64,000 nucleotides of DNA, from NCBI GenBank assembly GCA_027604505.1, contig JADIIX010000032.1, forward strand, positions 1 through 64,000, in the 5' to 3' direction. Source of the stretch: Gonapodya sp. JEL0774. Lineage: Eukaryota > Monoblepharomycota > Monoblepharidomycetes > Monoblepharidales > Gonapodyaceae. Under the pieces are notes generated by a model, which saw only the letters and a list, made by a program, of their open reading frames with translations, had not been told where the DNA came from and did no database searches. Below are positions 34,541 to 46,523 of this stretch, piece by piece (the first letter of the stretch is position 1; every line of letters starts with the position of its first letter). A program made the position numbers and the translations under genes.

Positions 34541-35860
34541 ATGAACAACCCTCAGAATGATATTCTCCCGAGCCTTGTCTGGCATGAAGTGGCTCTACTC
34601 TCGTCTGAACAAAGTCTACTTCGTCTTCGGCTCACCTGCCGCGCCGTCTCGACCCACGTTACTCGTGCAATCCCATCGGTTGTAATTGATGCCGCCAAAA
34701 CTCACTTCAGAACCCAGCGGTGCCGCCTTTTCCCACTTGTATTTGTTGAAACACCCTCAGCGAGTGACTTTCCTGCAGCATGTAGGCTGTTTGTGGACCG
34801 ATGTCGGGCGGCAGGAGTTGACCTAATAGGATACGGGGACATGCTTTTCAAGGAGGCGGCAGTGATTCGTAGCCCCAGGATATCGCTGGCCAAGACAGGC
34901 CTTTTCCTTTCGCTTGCTGGGCTGCAAAAGTACTCGAATCTATGGAATTTCATATCAAAGAGGAGGAACAAAGACAACAGGCGCATGCCGTACAATCATC
35001 CTGATTTAACGGACCCCTGGGGAGAGGGTGACAGCTCTCTCATCTCTGCCATCAACTTCTTCGAATCTTTCCGTTCGCAACCGTACATTGCTTTCGTCCC
35101 CCTCAACGACCTTGCTCTCGACCAAAGTCCCGACAGTCCAAATTCTCCGGAAGAACTTATACCGACCATGAATAATGAAAGTGACTGGAATTCGTTCGTG
35201 CAATATTACCAACATCCATTGGACGCTATTCCACTCATTCTCCTCGCCAATCCAAGCACTGAGATCTCAACTCGTTTATTGAGTTCACCTGCTCTCCCAT
35301 GGGTGGCTAAGCTGTGGATCGTAGACATGTATGGAGGGACTGGGCTTCAACCCGATGAGTGCCATGCCCTTGCCGTTTTGGCCATGGAACATCGTCCATG
35401 GGTGGCCAACCCTGTGATTCGGTCAATTGCACTAGCAAAAGATGAACTGAGCCTCGTCTCTGCGTGGACACAATCGATCACAAAGCTTGCAGGAAGCTCG
35501 ATCGATTTGACGATACGTTGTTTCATGCAGCATTTGTGGCAGGGATTGGCCAGAGGTCCCTATTATGGAGAGACCAGAGATCACTATTATGGGCATCGTG
35601 GAGTATGTGATGCACTGGAAGCATTCCAACTTCATATGCGCTGCAGGGGCTACGATGCAGACGTAGTCCGGGGACAATTGCGCAACGCGTTTGTTGCCAT
35701 CCCGGCGTTCCGCACATATGAGAATGGTTGGCAGGCGTGGGAGAAAGTCGGTGTCGAGGCTTTGGGACTTGAAAATGGGAAGGACAGCCCTACTCGGAGA
35801 GCTGATAGAAGTCCAAGTCCGTACACCACTGTGTCTCCGGTGACCCCAAGGTCTCCATAG
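34541..35860 (+). CDS. F-box-like protein, tandem copy B
   Basis: Intronless, 439 residues, same F-box-like N-terminus as copy A. After about residue 138 the two proteins keep the same order of motifs (SDWN, HPLDAV/HPLDAI, LPWVAKLWIVDM, ECH-LAVLA-EHRPWV, MQHLWQGL, GVCDALEAFQL) but differ widely between them, including a variable acidic/Pro loop. Both frames are intact, so both may be expressed. The C-terminus ends in a short Ser/Pro-rich tail not shared with copy A. Function by analogy only: SCF adaptor or a lineage-specific protein. Confidence 0.65.
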   Translation: MNNPQNDILPSLVWHEVALLSSEQSLLRLRLTCRAVSTHVTRAIPSVVIDAAKTHFRTQRCRLFPLVFVETPSASDFPAACRLFVDRCRAAGVDLIGYGDMLFKEAAVIRSPRISLAKTGLFLSLAGLQKYSNLWNFISKRRNKDNRRMPYNHPDLTDPWGEGDSSLISAINFFESFRSQPYIAFVPLNDLALDQSPDSPNSPEELIPTMNNESDWNSFVQYYQHPLDAIPLILLANPSTEISTRLLSSPALPWVAKLWIVDMYGGTGLQPDECHALAVLAMEHRPWVANPVIRSIALAKDELSLVSAWTQSITKLAGSSIDLTIRCFMQHLWQGLARGPYYGETRDHYYGHRGVCDALEAFQLHMRCRGYDADVVRGQLRNAFVAIPAFRTYENGWQAWEKVGVEALGLENGKDSPTRRADRSPSPYTTVSPVTPRSP

Positions 35861-35950
35861 GCATCGGTTAAAAATTGTTTTTGGTGGAAATTCAAAGTTG
35901 ACAAATAATTTACTTGTTAACAACTTGCCTAATCAAATACCAACATCCAT

Positions 35951-38140
35951 ATGGTCACGGAGCCAAAAGATCTCTCCTATTCGCGGGTTCATCACCCGCG
36001 CCACCTAAATGATCCTTCAATCCTTCGCACTCTTGATGATGGCGAAAAGTTACCCAATCCCCCTGCGAATCCTATAGCCGGTGGTCGGCCATTCCACCGT
36101 TGGACTCTCATAGGGACAGGTGCGAATGGGTACACCGCGGAGGAGAGAAAAAAGCATCAGTAAGTGTCGGTGTCATCATTTGCGAATGTGTCCGTTTCGG
36201 TGGTTTACCTGCTGGTTGAAACAGTGGTGGGTCGGCTCAACTGATCCCGAATCGGTCGTGACGATGATCTGATGTGAACACACTGTTGATTCTACCAGCT
36301 GCATGGAAGAAGCGAGCGTGGAACTTCACCAGAAATTCGTATTACACTCACAATCACAGTCAGTTGCTCGTCTTGTCTCCTGCGCAAGGTGGACATACGG
36401 GAGTTCAATTGTGGATCTTCCAACAGTTTCAGAGTTCTTTCCCGTGGCACAAGTATCGCGCGGTACGACAGCGCCAGGAAAGCTTCCTCTCGCGCTGCAT
36501 ATAGGCGCGGACCTCGGAACCACTCTCAAGCACAAGCTCCCTGACCGAGTCCTGGGAATAACCAAAGATGGAGTCGCGAGCGAGGAAGCGAAATGGCTTT
36601 CTGGCAGGGAGGTTTCTTTGGATGAATATTTTGAGAAGACGGACCTCCATGTGAGAGCTACATTCTTCTTCATGATATCAAAGCTCCGCAGCTGACCTTG
36701 AACGCCATCGCTGTTCCCCATAGTCTTTCATTGTTCTACACAAGGGTCACATCATCTACGAGCGATACGCACGGATGCAACCCTCAGACAAACAGTGAGA
36801 ACAGCAAACAACTGCTTTGGTCGGCCACATGAATTCACGAATCATTTTCCCAATCAGCCTCTGGTGGTCCGTTTCTAAATCGCTATGCGGCTTCTCTGTT
36901 GCTTTACTTGAGTATCAAGGACTAGTTGACGTGTACCGCTCGGTGGCACAATATATCCCAAGGTTCAAAGGAACCGAGTGGGAGAATGTTCGAATCATTG
37001 ACTGTTTGCATATGGCAAGTGGTATGCAAGGTAAGACACTGGGTTTGCGTGTGTGCAGGTAATAGTGCGACAATGTAAAGAAGTGTCTTGTTTGCTTTCG
37101 CAACTCCAAACAGGCAGGGAGCACGATGATGGAGGTGACGAGAACTCGAACCCGGAGAAAACTTATTTTCAGTACCTCGCCACTTTTGAGAGCATTTTTG
37201 ATACCAAAGCTCAAAGGTGAATCTTGGAGGGCGGTTGAAGATGACATTGCCAGTTCGAACTCCACATTCATTGTGAACGTAGGACCAACAATCTTTCCAC
37301 AGTTGAATATCTGGCAACGCTGAAGAAACAGAAGACTCCCGGGACGGCGTTGTGAGTCGAATTGTTGATCACGCAATGGTCGTGGGACAAAACTCACACT
37401 TGTGAACAGCGAATACTCTGACGTGGACACTGATGTCCTGGCGCTCGTTGTCGAGTCTGTCTCCGGTCTACCGTACCCCGCATTTCTCTCCCACCACGTC
37501 TGGTCGAAACTCCACACGGATTCTGACGCGCATATGCTAATCACCGGAGACGGTACGGGTGCGGTATGGTCTGCGGCAGGGATGTGCTCCACATTGAGAG
37601 ACTTGGCGAGGTGGGGTCTCGCATGGACACCAAGTGGGAGGTACCTTAATGTCGTACCTTCCGAAGTGGTGGAGAAGGTGCAGGCAGCGTGGCGGTGAGT
37701 TGATGGAGTTTAACCGAGCTGTATATCAATCGCTTTGCCTTTCTTCTTACGTGTTGATTTATGTGATCTTCCCAGCCCTCAAATTTTCGATCGGGGTTGG
37801 ATCGGGCCACACCTTTTGCGCACAGGGTTTCCCGATGGACACCGCATATCGCACAATTCGTACCAATGGGACTGCGTATTTGATGATGGGTCGGTTTACA
37901 AGGTAAGTTTGTTGGCTTTTACATGCGTGTCCATCCCCTTTGGGTCACCGACCAATGGTGAACCAGGGTGGCGCTCGCGACCAAGGGCTGTATGTCTGCC
38001 CCAGGCGTGATCTCGTGGTGGCATACTTTGGTGTGCAAGGTCTACCGACTAATGCGTTTGCGAGGCAAGTAGCCTTGGCATTTGATGAAGGAAAGTGGGG
38101 CAAAAACTGGGAGCCAGAGGTTGCAGGGAGTAGGATTTGA
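35951..38140 (+). CDS. beta-lactamase-family serine hydrolase
   Basis: Nine exons (35951-36159, 36299-36650, 36724-36794, 36858-37030, 37114-37216, 37283-37351, 37410-37694, 37776-37902, 37967-38140) sum to 1563 nt, 520 residues. The nucleophile motif Ser-x-x-Lys appears in LWWSVSKSL. It is followed by VAQYIPRFKGTEW and IIDCLHMASGM, then TPGTAFEYSDVDTDVLA with the Tyr of the second motif, then the Gly-rich GGARDQGLYV. This resembles 6-aminohexanoate-dimer hydrolase and other penicillin-binding-protein-like esterases. The second motif has Tyr-Ser-Asp where Tyr-x-Asn is usual. No signal peptide. The intron at 36160-36298 is the longest in the gene. Substrate unknown. Confidence 0.8.
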
Positions 38141-38297
38141 GTGATTGGCACGAAAGATGAATGTAGCGAGGAACTTTTATGTTGTGAGCGCTGTGGATTC
38201 AATATCATATTGTGCAAGTAATACCTAAAATTCAAAGATCTAATTATGCAGTGTTCTCACTCAGGTTGGAGAATTTTCGCAAGAATTGTCCTCAGAT

Positions 38298-38843
38298 TCA
38301 AACGCTCCTGCTAAGTAACCAGTCTAATCTCTTTATGAAATGTCGTGCCTCCGCCATAGCCTCATCTGTCTTGTTGCGAAGAAGTGCTGCCCGATTTGGA
38401 TTTCGGTCAGTGCTCTCAAAACATGCCACACGCGCACGAAGCCATTCAAGTTCCAACTCAGACGCTCTGAGTGCTATTGCATCTGATTTTGCTTGTTGTG
38501 GTGTCCAACAAGTGCTCAACCGATAAGTGGATGACTGGGAGACACTCGCCGGGGGAATGTGATCGTTTGTAAGGGAGCGCCAGCCGGGCTCCCAGTAGTC
38601 CAGGCGCTCACGTAACCAAGATTTTTCAATCTGGTGGGCTCTGATTGCGACCTTGGGAGGGAGGCGATCTCGAGTTTGTGGTAGATGGGATGGAGAGTTT
38701 TGAATCCGTGGAGCGACGGGAGGACTGATCTGTAAACCAGGAGGTGGACCAAAAATTGGAGAAAGAATGTTGGACAAAATGGCGCCGATGGGATTGGTAG
38801 GGTGAGGGACAGAGCCATCGTCACTTGGGTGACATTGTGGCAT
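38298..38843 (-). CDS. hypothetical protein
   Basis: A single 181-codon frame starting at an ATG. It is Pro-rich at the N-terminus (ISPPVAP, SPIFGPPPG) and charged/helical afterwards (ASELELEWLRARVACFE, DEAMAEARHFIKRL). No domain recognised. It lies convergent with the serine hydrolase, whose stop is 157 bp away. It may be a real small gene or chance. Confidence 0.35.
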   Translation of the reverse strand: MPQCHPSDDGSVPHPTNPIGAILSNILSPIFGPPPGLQISPPVAPRIQNSPSHLPQTRDRLPPKVAIRAHQIEKSWLRERLDYWEPGWRSLTNDHIPPASVSQSSTYRLSTCWTPQQAKSDAIALRASELELEWLRARVACFESTDRNPNRAALLRNKTDEAMAEARHFIKRLDWLLSRSV

Positions 38844-39629
38844 TTGATTCGAGCATTGGAACCCAAAGGAGCTAACATCATTTCATCTAAAATACGAAGC
38901 TCACATTGAATTCAGTCTGCTCCCACAAGAAGTCGTTCCGCTGGTTCGCGAAAACTTGTGCGGCATTCTGGATGCAGATCCATGACGGCGACAAGGGAGT
39001 GTTGCGATAGGGAGAAGTCGCATTCTCCCAAACGAGACAGGGTCTGGTCGTTCTCTATGTTGTGAGGGTGGGATATTGGTCTGTCAGCTAGAAAAGTCGA
39101 GTTACTAGGATGTGGTTCATCGGCTGAACACTTGCCGAACGTGATTCATACAGCTCCCAAGTCTCACCAGGATTCAAAACAAGTTCTCTTGAATTTTACA
39201 GTGACTCCTGTCCTGGTGGAGCTTTTTGGTTGAGCCGCAGGCAAAGTTCATCAACTCAAAGGCTGTCTCATCATTGATTAGAGGACCAATTGGGAGCACA
39301 TTCACAGAGAGTAAAAATAATACAAAGTTGTTCATCCCGAAGATTTCATTTATGTGGTTACATAGTGCAGCGCCACTGGATAAATAAGGTGCGAAATGTC
39401 GCCATAAAGGTGAACATGAAATGTGACCCATAAAATTCCCATCACCGGCTATCGCAATTCCCAACTGCTCTCAATCTTTCCATCCCACATTAACATACCT
39501 AATCGATTATGACCAAGGATCTCAACACCGGCCCCGCGATCCGCCTGTTCGTAGCTCCGCTGTCTAGCTGAATTCTCGCTAACAAGCGTTGCTAATCATG
39601 CCCTTGAAAAATTCGTCGCACGAACTACG
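38844..39629. other. intergenic, no gene recognised
   Basis: Only short frames are present. The 3' part should include the promoter of the peroxiredoxin gene. Confidence 0.45.
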
Positions 39630-40868
39630 ATGAACGCAAACCGACTCATTAGTGGATCAACCGTTCCTGACTTCGAGGCCGACACAACTCAGGGCAAGAT
39701 TAAGTTCCATGACTTCATTGGTGACTCTTGGGTCCTCTTCTTCTCCCACCCCGTGAGTTTTTGCGCCACTCGCAAACCACCCTGGATCTGGTGTTTGGCA
39801 ATTTGCTATGAAGCAATGAGCAACATCTTTTGGGGTGACACAATGTGGTCAATTGGCGTAGTCGGGGACACCGATTCGTCTTCACCTTGAGTTTGTCACC
39901 TCGAGTCCATTCGTATCTATTTTTTGACCATCAACTTTGTGAATTACTTCAGGCTGATTTTACTCCCGTCTGCACAACTGAACTTGGAGCCATTGCTCGT
40001 TTAAAACCGGAGTTCGACAAGCGCGGCGTCAAGGCAATCGGTCTCTCCTGCAACGAGCTGAATGACCACGAGAGTGAGATTAAGTCGACGAGTTAAATGG
40101 AGTTATGCTTCGTGATGGCTCATCATATTTCATTCACCTTGATTCACGGTAACACAGCCTGGATCTCCGACATTGAGCGCACACAGCACGGAAAGATCTG
40201 GTTCCCCATCATCGCCGATGCCGATCGCAAAGTTGCCGCTCTCTACAGCATGGTTCGTTTTCTCGAATTAACACGGATTCGAGCTGGCTCTCGTGCTGGA
40301 GGTGATTATAACGATTTACGCTCGTACATTTAGGTTGACTACCAAGACCCAACCAACATCGACAGAAAGGGCATTCCCTTCACCGTCCGCAGTGTCTTCA
40401 TCATTGTGGGTTTGGCTGGCAGGCCATTTACGGTGATCCGACGAACTTTAACTCACTTTTACAACTTGTATTCAGGACGGCGCCAAGAAGCTGAGACTCA
40501 CGCTGACCTATGTGAGTACCACCACTGTTTTATTGAGGTGCGTCATTCCAAGGCCTGATTTATCTCCCTTCCGTACCAGCCCGCATCTGTGGGCCGTAAC
40601 GTTAAGGAGCTGATCCGTGTTATTGACGCTCTCCAAACCGGTGACAAGCACAAAGTCACAACTCCTGTTGACTGGGAAGTGGGCCAAAAGGTACGATTCA
40701 CATTGAGAGACACCTCACTTAACAACTCTTCCTGACAAATTGTGTGGTGTCCGGATATAGGTTATCATCCCTCCCACTGTTTCTGACGAAGCGGCTGCGA
40801 AGACATACCCGCCGTTCGACCCCGTCCTCCCTTACCTCCGTTTCACCACTGTCCCTAGCCCGCAGTAG
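39630..40868 (+). CDS. 1-Cys peroxiredoxin (Prx6 type)
   Basis: Exons 39630-39752, 39953-40073, 40158-40252, 40334-40405, 40476-40511, 40580-40690 and 40761-40868 sum to 666 nt, 221 residues, the usual Prx6 length. The active-site loop [11 protein letters not shown] holds the peroxidatic Cys. Further family motifs are [54 protein letters not shown] and [12 protein letters not shown]. Prx6 enzymes reduce hydrogen and lipid peroxides in the cytosol or mitochondria. No resolving Cys is seen, as expected for 1-Cys types. Intron 1 (200 nt) splits the protein just before the ADFTPVC block. An upstream start with a leader is possible. Confidence 0.9.
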
Positions 40869-41057
40869 ATTTGTACTACGTATCAGTAGTTTCCGTGTAT
40901 GTTAAATTGTTGAATCCTTTGTTTACTTGTGATCATCGAAGTGTGTCCTGAGTCCTTGACCCAAGTAACTGGCCGGAAGAGTTGTTGTTCATCCACAGTC
41001 GGATGCAAGATGTGCCGTTTTCAAGCCTTCTGGATCAGTTGGCGCAATTAATTCCCG

Positions 41058-42175
41058 ATGCTGACTGGATATGCGCATGAGGATTCTCCACAGCGTGCAT
41101 CACTGGTGTCGCTTCCCCCAGAGCTCTGCTCGATCGTGCTATCCCATCTACCCACTACTTCGCTCCTGCGATTGGCCCAGACATCAAGGAGCTTTCAGGC
41201 GACCATTTTTGAGAAAAATCCTCCGCTCTGGGTAGATGGACTCGACTTGTATGCCGCCCAATTCGAGGTGTGTTCGTGCTCCCGGAACAGTCGCAGAAAA
41301 CCACCGGACAGTCTCTCACCGCCTAAGTTCATTCAGAATGATGTCTCCGATAGATCTAAAGCAAAGAGCCACGCCTACATTCGCTCTCCCATATCTCTCG
41401 CTCGCTTTCATGATCGCCATCTCATGGCATTGCTCGACAGGCTATCTCCTTCCTCTTTAGAAGCTATTCGACGAGTCAGCCTGGACTTCACTCCTGTAAC
41501 GAATGCGGCCATGTGGGCTGTGATGAATAGCTGCCCAGGTCTCTCCATGCTCTCTATTCATTGTTGTCCGAACATTGCATTGACGGAAAAGACTCTGCGG
41601 GATTTGGTCGCCATGGTGGGATCACGATCACCATTCATATTGGGGTTCTTTGAGGTGTCTCTGCCTCACATATTCCTTGCTAATGGGAGATTCTATGCTG
41701 TCGAACGGGGAGCGCTCCGAGCGCTCAATTATTTGACGGACAATCTTCCGCGGAGCTGGCTGGAGTTACACCCCAAGTGCAGGGTTTGTGGTTCAGATGG
41801 CTGGCAAACGCATGTTGCTAGAGATGAGTGCAAGAGGTTAGTCGGTGGGACGAATCATTCGCGCATTCCTTGAAAGTGACCTCTCACCAACCGTTCTGTA
41901 TGTTTCCAATTCAACGATTCAGTTGTGCCCGCGTCATCCACTCCTGTCCCCACTGTGTTCGACCATCGTCCTGTGCTGCGTGCAAAGCACCTGTTCCTGG
42001 TTGCACCGTGTGTGATCCTCTCGCTTATCGACTTCCTTCAACCGTGGCGAGGAAGTGCACGCGGCGCAAGTGTCGACAATGGCTCTGCTTAACGTGTGCA
42101 AGCAAATTGCCTGAGAAGGTTGTTGACGGGAGAAATTGTGTGGGTCTATGCCCGGATTGCGAGGTGGACTTGTGA
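41058..42175 (+). CDS. F-box protein with Cys-rich C-terminal tail
   Basis: Exons 41058-41836 and 41923-42175 give 343 residues. An F-box is clear near the N-terminus (LVSLPPELCSIVLSHLPTTSLLRLAQTSRSF). The middle has LRR-like text (LEAIRRVSLDF, GLSMLSIHCCPNIALT). The last 100 residues carry many Cys pairs: CRVCGSDGW, CPHC, CAAC, CTVC, CTRRKC, CLTC and CPDC, a likely multi-zinc module. The F-box would dock to Skp1 in an SCF ubiquitin ligase, with the C-terminus as candidate substrate or zinc-binding part. The Cys-rich end is spread over the splice junction, and every pair is preserved by the chosen intron. Confidence 0.75.
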
Positions 42176-42414
42176 CTTCGAGCACTCCACCCAAATACCA
42201 GTTTGAAAGTCTGATACGCTGTTCTTTGTTTCATCCTTTATATGTACTTATTTTTATTGACTCATTACGGTACCAGAAATATAAACAGAAGTGGATAGCA
42301 TCATACAAGTGGTGCGAATGACCCAGCAGACCAACCAGTGCCAATCCTGGCAGATCACAATGATTACTGAACAAGGACGCAAAGGGCATCGGCGATTAAG
42401 TGTAGCGTCAACTA

Positions 42415-42630
42415 GCTGGTCCAAAGTTGATTTGAGGCCGATTCGCCCCCGAGGAGGTGGATATCGCGGCAAGATAAGACAAAAAAGGCGATCTGAGGGG
42501 CAGGCGACTCGGGATTCAGAGGTAGGAGCGGAGTCGAAACGGGGGAGACGAGGGGGTCGAGTCGCTGGCCCAAAGTTGATTGGAGACCAATTCGCCTCCG
42601 GGAGGGGAGATGGACGCAAAGAAGGCATGA
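42415..42630. repeat. imperfect direct repeat, two copies about 149 bp apart
   Basis: The stretch from about 42415 recurs from about 42564 with substitutions and small gaps: both contain GGYCCAAAGTTGAT followed by GAxxCCRATTCGCCYCCG. Together they lie on the 3' side of the poorly resolved minus-strand gene. Confidence 0.55.
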
Positions 42631-42659
42631 GGAAGTGAATCAAGGGGCTGACGAGCAGG

Positions 42660-44540
42660 AAAACGTGCCTCTCGTTGCGGGGAAATGGAAGGAATGCAGG
42701 CAGAGAGGTTTGCATTCTTTTCACGCTCTGCTTGCAATGCAAGCTCCAGCTCCCCTGTGTCCCCCTCTCCACCTGTTCAATGTCCTTCAGGTTCTTTTCC
42801 ACCACAGCAAGCTCCTCCATCCCTTTCACAGATTCACCCTGATCAGCGTCCATGGAATCTGCTTCTGTACGTCCAATCTCTGTCGTTGCTCCAACACAGT
42901 CAAACACGGGTACCGTGGTATAGTCCATTTTGTCGTCACCACTTAACACCAGGCTCGCAAAGTCCAACCACGCTTTCCTGATGCTCCATTCAATTTAAGC
43001 CATGTCTCCGCAGCAAGATACACACGGCCGTTTCCTGAACTTGTGGAGCTCCCCAGAGAATCGCTAGGCCCGGCAAGGTCTTCCAAGGGGTTTCTTGAAG
43101 TCGGTGGCGCAGAGCAGCCAGAAGAGGAAGCGTACAACGTTGAGGGGTGTGGAGTGGATATGGTGAGTCTACGAGACACCTGTGCGGAGGCATTGGATGG
43201 CTCGAGATCGCCAGTGTCGTGGAGGGTTGCAGAAGGATGGATATCTTCAAGAACAGTGGATTTGTTGGGTTGCTCAAAAACGCACTTTCCGAGAGTGAGA
43301 GCTTTGACGAATAATGAGGATACCATGATTATTACGCCAACTGTGGTGAAAGCAAAGAAAGAAAAGTTAACTTAGTAGAGACAAACGAACTGACAAGAAC
43401 AAAGATCCACCACAGATATTCACAAGCAAAGAGAACGATTCCGGGATCGCTGATTGTGTGGAGACGTGAGCAGTCTGCTTCAGCTGCGCTATAGTCTGGG
43501 ATGTCATGCAAACACCCAAACCGTGGGAAGAATTCCCTGGAATAGGACGGTGGGGGCAGTGAGGGAATTGACCCTTTGATTTAAACACACGATATGGGTA
43601 CCGGGACGTGCAGTTCAGCGTGGCGACAACATGAGTGGGGAGAACGAGTGGGGCAAAGCAGCCAGACTGTGAGCGGAGGACATAACGGGAGTGGATGGTG
43701 TAGATGTTGGAGCGTGGAGCAGCTTGTCTTGGATAATGGAGGGAGCATGTCTGGGCGAGAAGTCTGGGTTAACCGGTGAGAGTGTTGCGAGTGGAGGAGA
43801 TGCCTTGAGAGAAGAATAATTGTAGGAGGTTGGGATGTGAGGTTTAAGGACCTGTAACACCGAAAGTTTTGGATTGAGGAAGTTATTTTAAGTTAAGCAT
43901 CATGCCACTACCTCATCAAAATGAAACAGGAGTGTCCAAACAAAACTTACCAAGGATGCGAGCACAAGGAATACAATGAGGCAGTTGGAAACTGGGGTTT
44001 GGTAAGTAGTCGATGGATGATTAGATAGATTCAGCGAGTTGCGCAGTTGAGGGGACACCTGCCGCAACTTCGGCAGCCAAGCACGAATCACGTCTCCAGG
44101 CAACAGAATATTGCGTGAAATCCAGAGAAATGAGCAAACTGGTGCTCGCGATATCTGATGGCGCCGTTTTACTCACGCATTTCAGGTATGTGAATGAGGT
44201 TTGGGACTCTGACGGGCCTCTCATGTGCGTCCACTTGTGCCTCATTTTTGGTGGAACGAATTAATTTCTGCTGGGAGTTAAAATTCATTGAAGACGAGAA
44301 GATCCCACCGCTCAGATCACACCAAGTTGGCAAGAAAGCTTCGTTTGATCCATTGGCGTGAGGGCTGCTTCGCGTGGACAAATTGCGATCGGGAAGTATG
44401 TCCAACCTGAATCGATCAAGCACACCCGCTCCAGGTATGGACACTCGCGAGGAGCAGAGCTCGGCGTGTCTGGGCAGAGGTTGAGGTGGATAAAAATTGT
44501 CATCGAGAGAGGAAGTTCCACACAAAAACTTTCCGAGCAA
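42660..44540 (-). CDS. hypothetical multi-pass membrane protein, structure incomplete
   Basis: A splice-consistent chain is visible on the minus strand: an exon ending at 44177, 44093-43951, and one starting at 43851. Further pieces around 43500-43390 and 43330-42970 are read in hydrophobic frames. Likely membrane segments are VSNCLIVFLVLASL, VLFACEYLWWIFVLVSS and VGVIIMVSSLFVKALTL, separated by Ser/Pro-rich loops. A disordered acidic tail may end before 42660. I could not place the start codon (the first exon frame opens without an ATG) or all boundaries, so the coordinates are approximate. No family recognised. Confidence 0.38.
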
Positions 44541-46523
44541 TGGCGTGAGAGGAGATCAAGCCCATAGGAAACTTGAGAGATCCATTTGCAGAATCGGAAC
44601 TCGGAAATCGGATTTAAAGATTACTTGGAATTCCTTGATTGATCTTGCGAGCTTGCACCTCTTAGGATCCAGAGTGTTACGTGGGTGTGAGCAATGCGAA
44701 GGACACGTCAGCGCAACTGGCGATGATGTTTGTGGGCTGGTGCTGATTGTGGACGCGTGGACACATTGCTTGACCTGCCAATTGGCTTCTCCACGGATAG
44801 AGTCGAGCGATGGCCGAGCTGTCTTTTGGAAATTCCCAAATCGAAATCGCTCAAGTTTGGTTTGGCAGTTCCCAGGGATCGTCTGCGAGGTCTTCGAGCT
44901 CTGGTTTGGTCAGTCCTGCAGAAGGCATCGTGGGAAGTGACGCCTTCTCCGGATGGATACGTTGTTCAAAAATTTCGCATCGTCAAGGAAACGATACCCA
45001 TCAAAGAATTTGGCTCCAATTTCCTGGTTTACGTTCCCAAGGATGTTACATTATTTGTTTGCAATGGTTGCCCCACCGTCTCCCGCTCTGAACTCCCCTC
45101 ATAAACCTCACGGCAGAGTTTCTGTTGTTCTTTGTATCCACAGTCAACGATCATACAGTAGTAAGTCACATTTCATTTTGAACTCGGATTCGCATGCTGA
45201 TGGTTGCGTCATTCTACCGCCACGTCTGCGTTCTTGGCCCCTCAAGGAACACGAGCATTCCGTTCCACCCTCCTCTTTATCTCTTCTGTCAATAATTCCT
45301 ATGCAACTTGATTGCAAGACTAACTTGGCGACGATTATGTCAAGCCTCACTCGACAATTCCAAGATTTGACACCAAACAATTGATCATGCTTCGTGCGGC
45401 AAGTCATGTCACTGGGATCAAATAAATTTACTCATCGGCGACTTGTAACTGCCAGAGTTTCCTCACTGCGTCACCACCACAATGCGTTAGTTAACCTGCC
45501 GCATTGTTTCGTTACGGCGTGATACGCATTCACTAGCGTCGAATCAGGTTCGTAGAACCATCCCATGACAGATGGAGCAATATCGCGAATGAGAGCGAAT
45601 GAAGGCAAGCGGCAGTGTGGGAACATTGCCACCTGCCCCCACCATTATTTGAGCTACTGAACGATGATGGGAGAAGTCTTCCAGGAAGGAGATAGATGGG
45701 AACTGCCATCCACGTTCTTGCGCGGAAGAAATCTCCACGTGCCCGAAAGACGAACTCAGCACCGGCTCTGGGCTATGGAGCATATTGACGACACTGCACG
45801 CAGAATGAAGAGAAGACTTTGTTAGTAGGCGACGGATGTAATGCGCAGTGCACGGCGTAAAGACAGATGGGGAGCAGACGTGCGGATGGGCACGTTTGAT
45901 GCACAGCCAGCTGATTTTGGACGGTTCTCGCTGGTTTGAAAAGGCCTGAGACAGTGCTCCGTGCTCCATGAAGAACAAAGCGTATTGGCGTTGCGTCACC
46001 ACATGAAGTCGGGGGAGGCATCCGGATTCGTGCTCTGCTGATACATACGTATCGTAAACGCTTGTTGTCTCGTAGTACAGAGGCGATATTCGGCGCCTTG
46101 CTCTGTCGCTTCAATTTCAATTTATTTAAACTGCGAGAGCCCAAGGAATTTGTGGAGAATGTCGGTCGCGCCAGATACTTGCTAGTTTAGTGTAGATTTG
46201 TTGTTGTGCACCAGGTGGAAAATCGGAGATGACTCGACTCCGGCACATTACTGTGACCCGACCATCCCACTGAGGTCGAGAATCAATCGGACTGAGAGTT
46301 CTATATCGTCGACAAAATTTGAAGCAAAAATTGCTGTGGGCGCGGCGCCGGGTCCACCCCGCAGGGGGGCGTGCACTTCCGTCGCAAACTGACAACGTTT
46401 GTGAAACTTTGGGTTGAAGTCGGCGCTTCCGATGCCGCGCATCAAGCTCACTGATAGGGACTTTGATACATTGGCATCACAGATTGGCCGGGATAGAGGT
46501 GAGATTGTCGAGAAATCCTTGGG
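44541..46523. other. no firm gene; possible coding fragment near 44780-45104 (+)
   Basis: A plus-strand frame ending at 45104 reads like protein (SWEVTPSPDGYVVQKFRIV, GSNFLVYVPKDVTLFV) but has no ATG and I cannot link it to other exons. A minus-strand frame at 45544-46002 begins with GTG only. Nothing else supported. Confidence 0.3.
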
